Shown here piece by piece: positions 51,643-62,880 of a stretch of DNA of 64,000 bases; position 1 is the stretch's first letter; the number at the start of each line of letters is the position of its first letter. The DNA is from Spirometra erinaceieuropaei (taxonomy: Eukaryota > Platyhelminthes > Cestoda > Diphyllobothriidea > Diphyllobothriidae), in assembly GCA_902702965.1 (NCBI GenBank), contig CACRXP010000432.1, forward strand, positions 292,324 through 356,323, in the 5' to 3' direction. A program made the position numbers and the translations under genes. The notes under the pieces are model-generated. The model had not been told where the DNA came from. It searched no databases and saw only the letters and a program-made list of their open reading frames with translations.

Positions 51643-51673
51643 GCACAGCTGGTCGCGATTCGCGTACTATAAG
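51643..51673 (+). promoter_or_regulatory. Decayed core promoter of gene copy 5
   Basis: The palindrome position reads GCACAGCTGGTCGC (51643-51656) and has lost its symmetry. The TATA box is TATAAG (51668-51673). The 11-nt spacer and the 54-nt distance to the ancestral ATG are kept. Confidence 0.55.
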
Positions 51674-51686
51674 CAAAAGCAAATAA

Positions 51687-53941
51687 ATGTTATTCTTCGG
51701 ATACATCTTTTTTGCAGATATATGGTTACTTTTGTCAGCATTAATAGTTCCACTTTGGTCTGTAATATGCGTCTTTGGCTGCAGACATTCTGAGGGTAAT
51801 GATGTACCATTCTTTACTGTTTATGTACACTATGCACTGATCTAGAATCCTTACAAATTGTTCTTTATTTATGAAACGGAATATAAATTTTACTGAACCG
51901 CCAGGTAAACATCCTTACCTAAAGAGACACAAACATGTTTTGCAGTTCGTTAGGAAAAGACCTTTTTATAAAGTATTCAAAAATTTCTAAAGGCTTCTTC
52001 GGCATGCTTTTTAAAAATTCAACTGTTTGTGACCTCTTATTCGTTCTTGATAAATTAATTTAGAATGTCTTCAAAAGCGATATAAATCAACTAGGCCCCT
52101 ATCCACAAGTTTTGTTTAAAGGGTTCTAATTTTTTAAATGCCTGCCATTATTGTTTGGGCAAAGGATATTTATAAATGTTGTATTTTGAATGGGCGTCTG
52201 CAGTCATGATTGTAAATTATGCTAAATATAATAATTTATTCCACGTAAAATATTCAGCGCTTCCTACATTTGGTATCATTAAGTACACTTTTGATCACTA
52301 CTTACTCCTGTGTCGCCTCGCATTAATATAACATTTATGGCGTCAAGACAGGCATGACACAGCAATTCCAATAACATTATGTTTGCATATACTAACGTAA
52401 TGATGTTATATAAGTAGAAACTTAATTTAAAGTATTAATTGCACAAGCTGAAAATTATCATGGTTGGGCCTTTAGACATTTCAAACATCTAATGGAATAA
52501 ATGAGAAAAGGACTGCATGAAAATCGACGAGAACTAGTCACCACAAAAATCAAAATTTTGGGTGTATAACATTGTTATCGATAAGCATTATATTTACAGG
52601 CGAATGTTACAGCACTTAATGGAATATTAAAGTTTAAGTATTAAAATATATTAAAACTTGTGATTTATAAACAGTTTTTATATGCACATTAACTGCACTT
52701 GTCATTTTGCATAATGTACAACCCAAAAATTTAAATATAAACAACCCGGCTTTCTTGTTAAAATGGATTTTAAAAATAATAAAACTGTTCGCACAAAATA
52801 TTCTTTGTAAATTATTTGCCACAACTGGTCGATCGGATATAGTCAACTTAATTCAGCATCAAGAGTTTCCAGGATATTATGCGATTGCTCTTATTATCAT
52901 CTCAATAATTCGAAAACACTGAGTTATTTTTAATTATCAGGAAAAAGGGAAGTTTTCTGATTAGCTGACTACTTCCTTGTATACCTCATCGTATTTATGA
53001 TGTTTGCCAGAGTACTTTTTTGACTAGTTTTAGCATTTACCTACAGATGACACCTTGTGATTTATTTAGAGTTTATGAAGTGCAAAAATAATAGTATGGA
53101 CCTTTATTATCTACTTCAACGGATTCCTTCAGGCACTTGGAATATATACCAAAGTTTAAATACTTACACTCGGATGCACCTGAAATTGTCAGAAAACCCT
53201 ATTATCGTTGGATGTCACCGGTTAAATTTTCACCCGCGTTTAATATGACAATTGTGTGTCAAGTTTACTTTCCGTATATAAGATATTATTTGGAGCATTC
53301 GGTATGTTACAAAAATGAGCAAACTGTGTAATGAAAGTGCTATTATATATTTCACAATTAATTGAAAAGAGTTAATTGAGTGGACAAACACATTTTTCTA
53401 TCTTATGTAGTTAATTTAGTTAAATGCCACACCTGAATTTAGAAATCGGTATTTTTCCTTTTCTGCGAATACATGACTCTAGTTATTCTAAACACGTGCC
53501 CGTTTTATAATAAACTTTACTTTCAATGACAAAATGGCCTTAGGTAGTGCAATGATTTATCATTTGTAATCTGGTTAGAATTTGGAAGATCCTCTGCTGA
53601 AATCCGACGAGCCACTTACAGAGGAAAAGACCGTGCACATTCGAGTAAAACGCCTTAATGCTCTGGCTACATTTGAGTACCGTGCAGAATGTGGGGTCTT
53701 TTGGAACAACTTTCGTTTGAGTCTTATCGATGTTGACTTTTACGATCTAAAGGCAGCTCTGTCCGGTATAATTTCAACAAAAACCGGCGAACCTCTTGGT
53801 TCTTGGGCAATTGCATCTATATCTAACCTTCCATCTTACACAAAATTAGCGTTGCAAAGCCGTCCTTTACCTAGGTGTACCCATGAAGCTTTGCGTGTCC
53901 TCCTCCCACACAAAGACAGCTTTACCTGTCTGGAAATATAG
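51687..53941 (+). pseudogene. Tandem family copy 5, probable pseudogene with two frameshifts
   Basis: Exon equivalents are about 51722-51795, 53070-53301 and 53579-53941. The ancestral ATG (51722) is followed by one extra base, which puts it out of frame with the signal peptide (LLLSALIVPLWSVICVFG). An ATG at 51687 is in the right frame, but it lies only 19 nt from the TATA box and may not be transcribed. Exon 2 is 232 nt instead of 233: CGTTTTAAT has become CGTTTAAT near 53238, giving a stop three codons later. Exon 3 is fully open, with C107 replaced by P and C178 by W as in copy 3, and sequon N180 lost. Donor and acceptor sites are intact. Homopolymer sequencing error could explain the exon 2 shift. 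Confidence 0.75.
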
Positions 53942-53981
53942 ACTGTGTTGCAAATGCAATCTTGAATGTTCAAAATTAAGC

Positions 53982-53987
53982 AATACA
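53982..53987 (+). promoter_or_regulatory. AATACA motif downstream of copy 5
   Basis: AATACA lies 41 nt after the exon 3 stop in GCAATACACATTTG. Confidence 0.4.
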
Positions 53988-54049
53988 CATTTGCCATTAT
54001 TTCATTTTATTTGTTATTCCAGCGGACTCATGTATGTCTGAATGTACGA

Positions 54050-55600
54050 ATAGAGTATCTTGATAAGTTAAGTTCTGGTGTTTATTTAAATCCAATAGGT
54101 AATTAGACGAGGCACGAAAATGAGTTTGCAAGTTACAGCTTAATGCATACATGTATACATGCAAAACAAAGCAAATGTACGGGATTATTATTTGCGAATG
54201 ATTAAACTGAAAAAAACATTGTGGAAAAAGTAGTCCCTTAATAATTACTAACAAAGGAAAAAGCCGACACAGCAATAATGCGCCTATAAAGATGGAAAGT
54301 CCTTGTAGTCCTTGGAATAGACGCTAAGTCCACTGCTTAGAGAATACTTTGGACGTAATATCAGCATCAAAAGCTGGAAAACGTACGAACATCGGTCTTT
54401 GCGATTCTGGGAAACACATCAAAGATGCGTAAGTTAACAGTTAAAATTATGATTGTGCCACAACAGTGATTAGTTGATGACTGTTTATTTCGTTCAAAAA
54501 TAGGCAAGTATACACCATTTTATCGTTGGTAAACCATGGTCTTTTCATGTGATCCATTGCATGATATATCACCTGTAATCTCTGAAAGCATTTGCGATTA
54601 GGAAGGTTCACTAAGGTAGGGTTTCTATGTTGATCATCAAGCGGCACAATCCTAAAATATTTCGGATGTGGCAGGACGTCAAATTTTAAATTGACCTTTT
54701 TCTATTTGCAGTCAAATTATGCTAAGTAAAATTGATTACTTAAGGAGCATTACTTTTGTCATTGTTCTTCGAGTGTCCTCCAAATTTCAATATTTTGCCT
54801 AGAAGCGAACAATATGCGTTCATTCAGTCGTTTGATGGAAAATTCTGTCATGTTTATATTTTATAATAAAAAAGTATGATTACTAAGTTTAAAGAAAGTT
54901 CTCCAGGGTGTTAATAAATAGGCCTGATAAATCGATGAAAAAATTGCAAATTCTTTGCTGCTTTTAATAATACACCATATACAGTCTTTCAAAATTTTAC
55001 TTGATACGGTCATGTACTTTTCTCGACCGCGCAGCAGTAAAGGGAAAGTAAGATTCCGTATCAAAGGAAATTGCAAGGTTCCAGAAAATCTCACTATTAT
55101 AAACAGTTTTAATCCTTGTTGTTCTCCGCCTGAATGTATTTTTCAATTAAACGACTAAATGAAAGCATTTATTTTTTCGTGATTTAAATAGGCTATACTA
55201 ACATTTATATGAACACCAAAATAGGCAAAAAAAATGCATGCTATTGGAGCAGCAATTTTTTGCCAAAGGGCATTAAAAATTTGAAGTCCTTTATAGTCCG
55301 AAATATTTTTCGATAATGCCGCATGATAATCAGCAGTACAACCGCACCTGAAAAATCCTTTCTTATAGAGAAATAATTTTAGAATTTCAGCCGACCTTTC
55401 AGGAGAATATATGTTTATGTATATATTGAAGGGTTATAGGCAGAGCCTTTGATGACCCTATTTGTGAACAGTGCTTTCGCAGATTCATACTCAAAAATAA
55501 TATAAATTTGTAGGAATTTAAAAGGTGATTGGGTAACAGTTCAATCGTCATCATAAAGTAGTGCATAGGGTCACTGTAAATAAATGCGGATGATTGTATA
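54050..55600 (+). other. 3' flank of copy 5; no gene recognised
   Basis: The first few hundred bases weakly match the 3' flanks of other copies (GTGATTAAACT-type tract near 54190). The rest is AT-rich, with frames under 95 codons and no recognisable motif. Confidence 0.45.
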
Positions 55601-55614
55601 TGTCAGATTTTACA

Positions 55615-56414
55615 AAATAGGCTGTGCATAGTCATGCTGTACAAGTCGATTTCTGTCGAAAACTAGACAAGCAAGTTTTCTTTTAAACACACGAACTGTG
55701 TCAGCCGTCACCATCTCGCTTGGAAGCGAGTTCCACGGCCTGACAACCCGCTGGCTGAATGAAAATTTTCGTCGGTCTAAACGCGTGCCCTCATCCCCGA
55801 CTTTGTATGCATGGCCGCGTAGTTGGTTTGTACGGGCGTACTCAAAGAAGACCTCTGCTCTTAATGAGCAACCCTGGCCGCGAACAAGCCGGAACGTCAA
55901 GAGTAGACTGCAGTTTATTTGTCTATAAGAGAGAGAGGGAATAGATCAAGCAAATTTGGCCTCTCCTGATAAGACAATTGTTTCAGACCGTCGACCATCC
56001 TTGTCGCTCTGCGTTGCACCTGTTCGAGTAAGTTGATATCCTTCCGCATCCTAGGTGAAGCTGCTGACATTCCGTGCACTAGATGAGGTCTTACAAAGAC
56101 ACCATAGAGTCTTTCGAAAAGTTCGGGAGGAAACATTTTAAATGCACGTCTGATCCAGTGTAGAGTACTAGTTGCCTTCTGGACCATCTTTCTGCAGTGT
56201 TATGATGGCGATAGATTTGTGGTCGTCCATACACCCAGATCCATGTGTCCTTTCACAGTTTCTAACCTCGTACCGTCAATATAGTACTGGTGTTTGGGAG
56301 AGGCATTGCGGCCAGTGTTCAGGTGCAAAACCACGCATTTGGACACGTTAAACTTCAAAAGCCATCTGTTCGACCAAGCACACAGTTTGTTGATGTTCGA
56401 CTGCAACTTCTCTG
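55615..56414 (-). mobile_element. CR1-type non-LTR retrotransposon, reverse transcriptase C-terminal half
   Basis: On the minus strand from the gap edge: LCAWSNRWLLKFNVSKCVVL, then YIDGTRLETVKGHMDLGVW. After a stop come RLYGVFVRPHLVHG, RKDINLLEQVQRRATRMV, and QERPNLLDLFPLSL. A frameshift leads to FRLVRGQGCSLRAEVFFEYA, FSQRVVRPWNSLPSEMV and VFKRKLACLVF, ending at 55613. These are the thumb and C-terminal blocks of CR1-like reverse transcriptases. The N-terminal part would lie in or beyond the run of N. It has at least one stop and one frameshift. Confidence 0.9.
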
Positions 56415-56754
56415 NNNNNNNNNNNNNNNNNNNNNNNNNNNNNNNNNNNNNNNNNNNNNNNNNNNNNNNNNNNNNNNNNNNNNNNNNNNNNNNNNNNNNN
56501 NNNNNNNNNNNNNNNNNNNNNNNNNNNNNNNNNNNNNNNNNNNNNNNNNNNNNNNNNNNNNNNNNNNNNNNNNNNNNNNNNNNNNNNNNNNNNNNNNNNN
56601 NNNNNNNNNNNNNNNNNNNNNNNNNNNNNNNNNNNNNNNNNNNNNNNNNNNNNNNNNNNNNNNNNNNNNNNNNNNNNNNNNNNNNNNNNNNNNNNNNNNN
56701 NNNNNNNNNNNNNNNNNNNNNNNNNNNNNNNNNNNNNNNNNNNNNNNNNNNNNN
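56415..56754. other. Assembly gap (340 N)
   Basis: Unsequenced bases. The sequences on either side belong to different repeats (CR1-type element to the left, 3' flanking block to the right), so the true gap size is uncertain. Confidence 0.99.
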
Positions 56755-57040
56755 TCAAGCATGTCGCTTTTACCAAAGGAGGCGATACATGTTTCGATAC
56801 AGGTCAGGACTACTCAGCATGTACACAGTTGCGTTTTTTAACATAAGACCTGATGGAGTGCAATTTCGTCAAGAGCCCTGTCCAGGTCAAATTAATAAGT
56901 CGCTTGAGCTAGTCTTTATACAGTGCAAATTCTCAAGCAAATAAGTGAAAAAGAAAAAAATATTCCATAGTCTCTATCCTTACGCTATTTAGCGACCACT
57001 ATTTTCAGTGAAATTAGCACGACAGGAATAGAAGTAACAA
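56755..57040 (+). repeat. Fragment of the 3' flanking block, probably of unit 5
   Basis: Matches 8040-8290 and the end of 47210-48330 (GTTACGATACAGGTT-type tract, then GGAGTGCAATTTCGT). Confidence 0.65.
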
Positions 57041-57689
57041 GCAGCAAAAGCCATATACATTTAAAAACTACTACAAAGATCTTTTCTTTCGACGTTCGAA
57101 ATTTGGGCCAAGGCAGAGAACCGAACGGCAATCCGACTGATTAGATCTCGCCTACAGTGACAGTTCGACTTATTTGCAGACTCATCTGCCGGTAGGGAAC
57201 CAGGTGACAGAGAACTCTCGACGCGAAGCAGGCCGCGAGGGCATAGCAGACCCTTATACACTTTAATTTACTGTAGTAAAACCTTGTAATATCCATCCTA
57301 CAAGGATGTAGTACTACAAGTAGTATGCTTTTGTGTTCCATTCATTTAGTGATCCTGACAAATATTAACAAAATTTCGGGTCAGGCCCTGAGAAAGTCCT
57401 ATTTCGACCTCTTCATCCTATGTCCTGCACTTAATAATTTATGAAATTCTTCAGCCGTGCTAGGCCACGTCATGCCTTTTCATATGCTGGTTTCCCAATC
57501 ATGCATGGGGTTCTTTTGATTCAAGAAAACAAATTTTGGCGTATGCGTAATTTTTTAATTATCACGCATTGTATATCTTGCCCTTTGACACCTTTTTAAG
57601 GCCTCAACGTTACAACCACTCCTATCACCATTGCCCTAAGACAGACCGACGGTGAAATAGTTTTCTTAAGTGTTGTGACATTGTATTCG

Positions 57690-57910
57690 CGCTTCTAGAG
57701 CTTTTTGACTGGACGGCTCCAAAGAGTGCAGATCAGGCGTCAACAGTCCTCAGATGTAAGATTGTTGAGTGTCGTCCCAAAGAGCTGAGTCCTAGCTCCC
57801 ACGGCATTTCTCGTTATTATAAATGAGTGTGTCGAGGACCTAGACTGTGATGACACTCTTGTTGCTGACGATATAGAATTATGAAAGGTTATTCACAATG
57901 CGGCAGTTCC
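57690..57910 (+). mobile_element. CR1-type reverse transcriptase core fragment
   Basis: One frame reads FLTGRLQRVQIRRQQSSDVR, LLSVVPKS, stop, VLAPTAFLVIINECVEDLDC, DDTLVADDIEL, stop. This corresponds to the family's GVPQGSVLGP block followed by the FADD catalytic box, here VADD. The G of the QGS turn and the F are changed, and stops interrupt the frame, so it is inactive. Confidence 0.8.
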
Positions 57911-58255
57911 CTGACACCTGCTCCCCTGCCGGTAATTGCGCTTACGTTCCCGATAGGTAATGTTTTGGTCAGTATGGCTTCCAGTCATCCTCGTCGCTCT
58001 GGCCCCTGTGGTGTGTTATTGTAGCTGCTGTTGGTTAAAAAATTCTGGTGAAGTGTATGTTACGGACCAGGGGTTGTAATTGCACGTCTAGGTGCGGTAC
58101 CGACCGTGCCAGCCACCTGCGCCTTCCTCACATTCGGTCGTCTTGACTCGGTCTTGACACGGGGTCCATGTGGGGAATGGGAAAGGGGGAGAGAGAGTGC
58201 GGTAGATGTCGTGCATGTCTGCCGTCTTTATCCAGCTAATTCACGCACAACCCAC
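57897..58255 (-). repeat. Left arm of a long inverted repeat
   Basis: The reverse complement aligns with 59163-59530 along about 360 bp, including ACCGCACCTAGACGTGC, CAATTACAACCCCTGG and GAGCAGGTGTCAGGGAACT. It is GC-richer than its surroundings. A short piece of the same element lies at about 57190-57255 (AGCAGGCCGCGAGGGC). Confidence 0.8.
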
Positions 58256-58259
58256 CCTT

Positions 58260-59160
58260 TCTGCTACCCCTTGCAATGATGCAGCCTGTTAACATCGTTG
58301 GTAACGACGGGCGAACTGTCAGTGCGTTTTATTAACGATTTCTGTAACATAGTGCCTGTATCGAATTAATTCCATTTAAGGGCGCCCACATTCCTAAACC
58401 AGTATCTGTTTTATGGGCATTATCCAATTATTTTGTTAAAGATGCGCCAGAGCTTTACTATCGTACGCTGAAAAATATAGGTTTACATCGGTTCTTTGCA
58501 CGGGAACTGGTCATGAGCTGTTTTCGAAGTATTTCTTTATGCGTTCCAGTATCATCTTACGTTCTACTCAGCACCTACATCGTTATTAGCAAAGATTCAC
58601 TGACATCACTACTTTCAACCAAATATTTTATCAAACAAGTAACATGGCTCCAATAATTGATTGTTCCAACATTTAAAAAATATGTGTTGTGTTTTTGACT
58701 TTCTCATTGAAATGAGACGCTATGTTGGTTCCACCGCAGGACTTTTAGTTATCGCAGGATCCGTGTTACTGAATTTACATTTGTGACCTTCGCATTCAAA
58801 GGACTGCTCAGTACTCTGCATGACTGTTTCTATCAAATAACTTAGGTCTAAACCCTGAGGTTTTCACCGGTGCTTTGTATTTTCTCAGTAAGCACTGAAA
58901 AGGGAATTGCAGATGATCGGAAAAGCGTGGTCACTCCACCTGATTCGTTTTACATCTCAATTGAATAGGACCTTATTTTGACGTTTGTCATTTTTCTATT
59001 GGCATATATAATTCATTTGCACAAAGACTAAGGCATATAGTATTTTGCTGGAATAGTCTTTCAATATGCGTATCAAAAATAAAAATGCTTAAAACCTATG
59101 AGGGTTTGCCGTCGATTTCGACGTTGTCCACCGTGTGATACATAGCTGGGTGCATCAGGG
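58260..59160 (+). other. Spacer between inverted-repeat arms; no gene recognised
   Basis: About 900 bp of AT-rich sequence with no frame of interest on either strand. Confidence 0.5.
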
Positions 59161-59162
59161 TG

Positions 59163-59640
59163 CAATTGGCGGGGTGACTTGCGCGTGAACAGATTTATAC
59201 TGAGAATAAACTTGCGTAGCATCTCCCGCACTCTCTCCCTCTTCCCCATTCTTCACCTGGACCCGGCGTCAAGACAGAGTCAGGACGACCGAAAGTGGGG
59301 GAAGTCGCATACGGCTGGCACGGCCGAAACCGCACCTAGACGTGCCATTACAACCCCTGGTTTGCAAACACACACTTGATCGGGATTTTTCGTCCACAAC
59401 GACCAAACTACCCCAACAGGGATGACTGGGAAGCCATGCCCACAATATGTTTACCTAGCAAGAGCGCAAGCGCATTTACCAGCGGGGTACCAGGTGTCAG
59501 GGAACTTCCGGCGTATAGCAGGCCGCGAGGGCCATTATTAGTTGATACCGGCATAGCAGCCTGGCCGTTCATTTGCCTGTGCCGTCAACCTTCAAGGTTT
59601 TGTAATCAAACAGGCAACAACCACAAAACTACGCACGGAC
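59163..59640 (+). repeat. Right arm of a long inverted repeat
   Basis: Direct-orientation copy of the element whose inverted copy is at 57897-58255; its first 90 bp also occur at 38560. The plus-strand frames of 66 and 92 codons here are not maintained in the left arm. Confidence 0.8.
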
Positions 59641-59666
59641 AACCGTACATTTAAACGAAGGATTAT

Positions 59667-59984
59667 TCAAGTACCAACATATATGTGACTAAAATCGAAA
59701 CGTGCGGTATGGAACTGGCAACCAATATTTTTCAGGAGGTCTCCCAGTTTCAGTGAGTTTTTGCACGGTTCCGGTAGCTGATGCGCCCTAAATGAAATTG
59801 AAGTATATATGGGTGTCAACGACTGGTGTGTGCCAACATTAGAAATATTGCGAATGTCTCTGATGATGGATTTGAGTGAGAATCCGAAACGCCAGCCCAA
59901 GGAATTTATTGTTACAGCGATCGCATCTTCGTATTCATTAGAAATGCACAACTCCCACATGCTATTCATACGCAATACATCCAT
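59667..59984 (-). other. Uncharacterised 105-codon open frame
   Basis: The minus strand encodes WELCISNEYEDAIAVTINSL, GWRFGFSLKSIIRDI and FRAHQLPEPCKNSLKL. It looks protein-like in composition, but I see no recognised family, no second copy and no sure splice sites. It could be an exon of a minus-strand gene or a chance frame. Confidence 0.25.
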
Positions 59985-60159
59985 TTTCTCAGTCTCAACT
60001 CCTGCCCGTCAAAGGATTAGTGTAAACGGGTTCACGGTTTAAGATCAGCGGATACAGTAGCGTTTGCATATAAATGCATTCATATATATTCAGATGATAT
60101 GGTTTGGATTGAATCCAGTGGCTCAAATTATGGTAGGAATGCCTTCCCAAAGCTTAAGC

Positions 60160-62880
60160 CCACTCACGTTCATGATATCGTAAATCTTATTCAGAATTTT
60201 TTTGTCAGAATTAAGTAAGTGGTCAATATTGCGCAAAGCCTCGTGGTAATATTTAAAAATGACGAATTAATTTTAATGTATGAGAAGCTGCAATGTCTCC
60301 AAATATTCGATTTAGACTATGCACCCAAAATCATCCTGAAATTGGTACGTTTTATTAATCAGAGAATGGCTTTGTGAATTTGGGCGCATTCCACACATGA
60401 ACTGCCATCGTACACCATCAAAATAAAGTTAACCCTCATTGTTGCACGACGAGCATGTCCATTGATAACCCGTTTGTACTCATATCGCCCGCCAACCATT
60501 ACTCCGAATGCAGAAGTTCTGAGGCAAAGGAAAAAGTAAATATGCGCTAGATCACGTAATGGCGTTGTGCTAAATATTGGCTTTATCCCCACTACGCATA
60601 TTCGCACTCCAAACAGTGCGATACACTTTAATGTGATGTCCATACAGAAGTTGAAAATCGCATTATGACTTTCTTTACATCTCTTAGTCTCAATCTAACT
60701 TGCAATGCCTGCGCAAGGCGTAGAAGCACTTTAAAAAAATCGATGTCCCGTTATGAAAATACACTAAAATTCTCCATCCACTGTACGCAATATAGTCAGC
60801 AATTTTTTATTTAGCGGTCCTGAATTTGTGAGTGCTCACATCTGTTTAAAGCAGCTTGGTCCACCCTGCTAATTGACAAACGTTTATCTTGTTGTTTTAC
60901 TTATTGGACACTATTTGGTGTTGTTTTCGTCATGCTGTCAATTAGCGCAGATGCATGTATACCTCACCAAATTATTCGATTAAATCGTATAGGCGTAGAC
61001 CTCTGAAGTTCTCCGCAAAAGTTAAAATAAACGGACATGAGTTTAGTAGTTGTTTTAAGAAATAAACATGATTGCAATAAAGGGGGTCCGAAACAATATC
61101 CCAAGATTTGAAGTATACAAATTATCTCACTTTGAACTCCTGCCCATCAAATAGATGTACGAATAAATCTGCTTGAATAATGAAATAAAATGAACTGCAT
61201 AGCTAGTTGCCTTGAGAACGAGCCTAATAGGGTGCGTTTTGCCGAAGGTGGACTTCATTCGTTTAGGGAATGTTCGTCCGCCAGACAGTGCCATAAACGT
61301 CGGTGTAATGCCCTCGACCCCTAAGACTTCTTAGCGCCGCGCGATGCTTGAAGACATATCAAGTCGTGTCCTTTCGAAAAAAAACAGTGCGCATTCTGAA
61401 TTTCTTCATTCTACGTGGTCCTCCAGTAAGCGTCTCCATTAATTTTAAACAACTAAGACGACGTTTCCATTTAGCGGCCTTCGATGCGTGAGTACACATT
61501 GCTATTAAAAGCAGTGTGGTCTATTCTGCCAACGGGCAACCTCGGTTGCTTTTATGCTGTTGAAGACTATTTGGAGTTTGTACGAAAAGCTGATGATTGT
61601 TAATGCTAGAGAAGCCGCAATCCTTCCAAATATTCGAATTGGACTACGAACCCATACCGATCAGGAAATTGGTGCATTTTTTTCAGTCAGAGAACGGCTT
61701 TGTAATATTGGACACATTCCGAATATATACTGTAATCTTACACCACCCAAAACTATTTAACCCTGATTTTTGCCGAACAGACATGACCAATGCTAATACA
61801 TTTTTACTCCTTTCGCCTGTCAACTGTCCCTCCAGATGCAGAAATTCTGACGCAGAATGAGGCAGATTATCTTGCGAAATTCATAACTTCCTGTGTCAGA
61901 ACAGATACATTCGTTGTGCTGAAGATTGGCTTCATCCCTATTACGGATGTTCACCCTGCAAGCAATGCGATAAATTATGTACAACATCGTCGAACTGCCG
62001 GGGATTCTAGCGGTGAGCATTACTCAAACACACACCATGTGATGTTCTTGTAAACGTCGAAAATTCTATTTCAACTTTCTTTATATCTGTTAGTTGCAAT
62101 CTAACTTGCATTTTCTGCACAAAGCGCGTTAAAAATGATGCCCACATATGGGACTAGTTCAAGTCTCTCCATCCACTTTACGCAATATAAAAAGCGTTTT
62201 TTTTAGGGGTCCTGAATTTGTGATTGATCACGTCTGTTTAAGAAAGTTTGGTCCATCCCGGTAGTGGACAAACGGTAATCTTGTTTTTTTAGTTGTAGGA
62301 CACTAATTGGTGTTGTTTTCGCCATGCTGTCAATTAGCGCAAATGTATGCACACCTCACTTACATATTCGTTTAAAACCGGTTGGGAGTAGACTCCTCAA
62401 GTTTTTGTCAAATGATGAAATATATGAACATGACTTAAGGAGTTGGTTTAAAAAATAAACATGCTTGCGATAAGTGGGATGCGAATAAATGTCTAAAGAT
62501 CCAAAGTACGCAAGTTGCCTCACTCTATACTCATGCCTATCAAATATATGTACGGTTAAATCTGCTTGAATAATGAGGTAGAATGATCTGTCCAGCTACA
62601 AGCCTTAACAATGAGCTTCAGCATTTACGTTTTGCTGAAGGTGGACTTTACTCCTTTCGAGGATGCTCGCCCATCAGACAGTGCGATTAACGTCGGTGAA
62701 ATGCTCTTGGCCGCCAAGTCTTCATAGCGATGTGCAGTGTATCAATGCGCAAAGAGTCATATCCGTTTAAAAATAAAAGGGCGCATTCTGAAGTTCTTCA
62801 TTTTACTGAGTGTTACAGTAAGCCTCTCCATTCCTTTTAAGACGACATTTTCAATTTGTGGATAGTCAGTTTTATTTAAA
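60160..62880 (+). repeat. Tandem duplication, about 1.33-1.39-kb unit
   Basis: AAATATTCGA at 60301 matches 61628 (offset 1327). TGAATTTGTG at 60821 matches 62213 (offset 1392). AGACGACGT at 61456 matches AGACGACAT at 62840 (offset 1384), where a partial third unit begins. The two units have diverged considerably. In unit 2, a good acceptor tract (CAACTGTCCCTCCAG, ending 61834) precedes an open stretch reading AEILTQNEADYLAKF and LKIGFIPITDVHPASNAINY. A GTGAGC donor follows near 62014. Unit 1 has a related frame (LNIGFIPTTHIRTPNSAIHF) but with a stop upstream. A relic or living exon is possible; no family is recognised. Confidence 0.6.

Noticed and set aside
56290..56944. Long open frames spanning the run of N
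   Set aside because: Their length comes from undetermined bases. The real content on the left is the antisense of a CR1-type reverse transcriptase, and on the right a repeat fragment.
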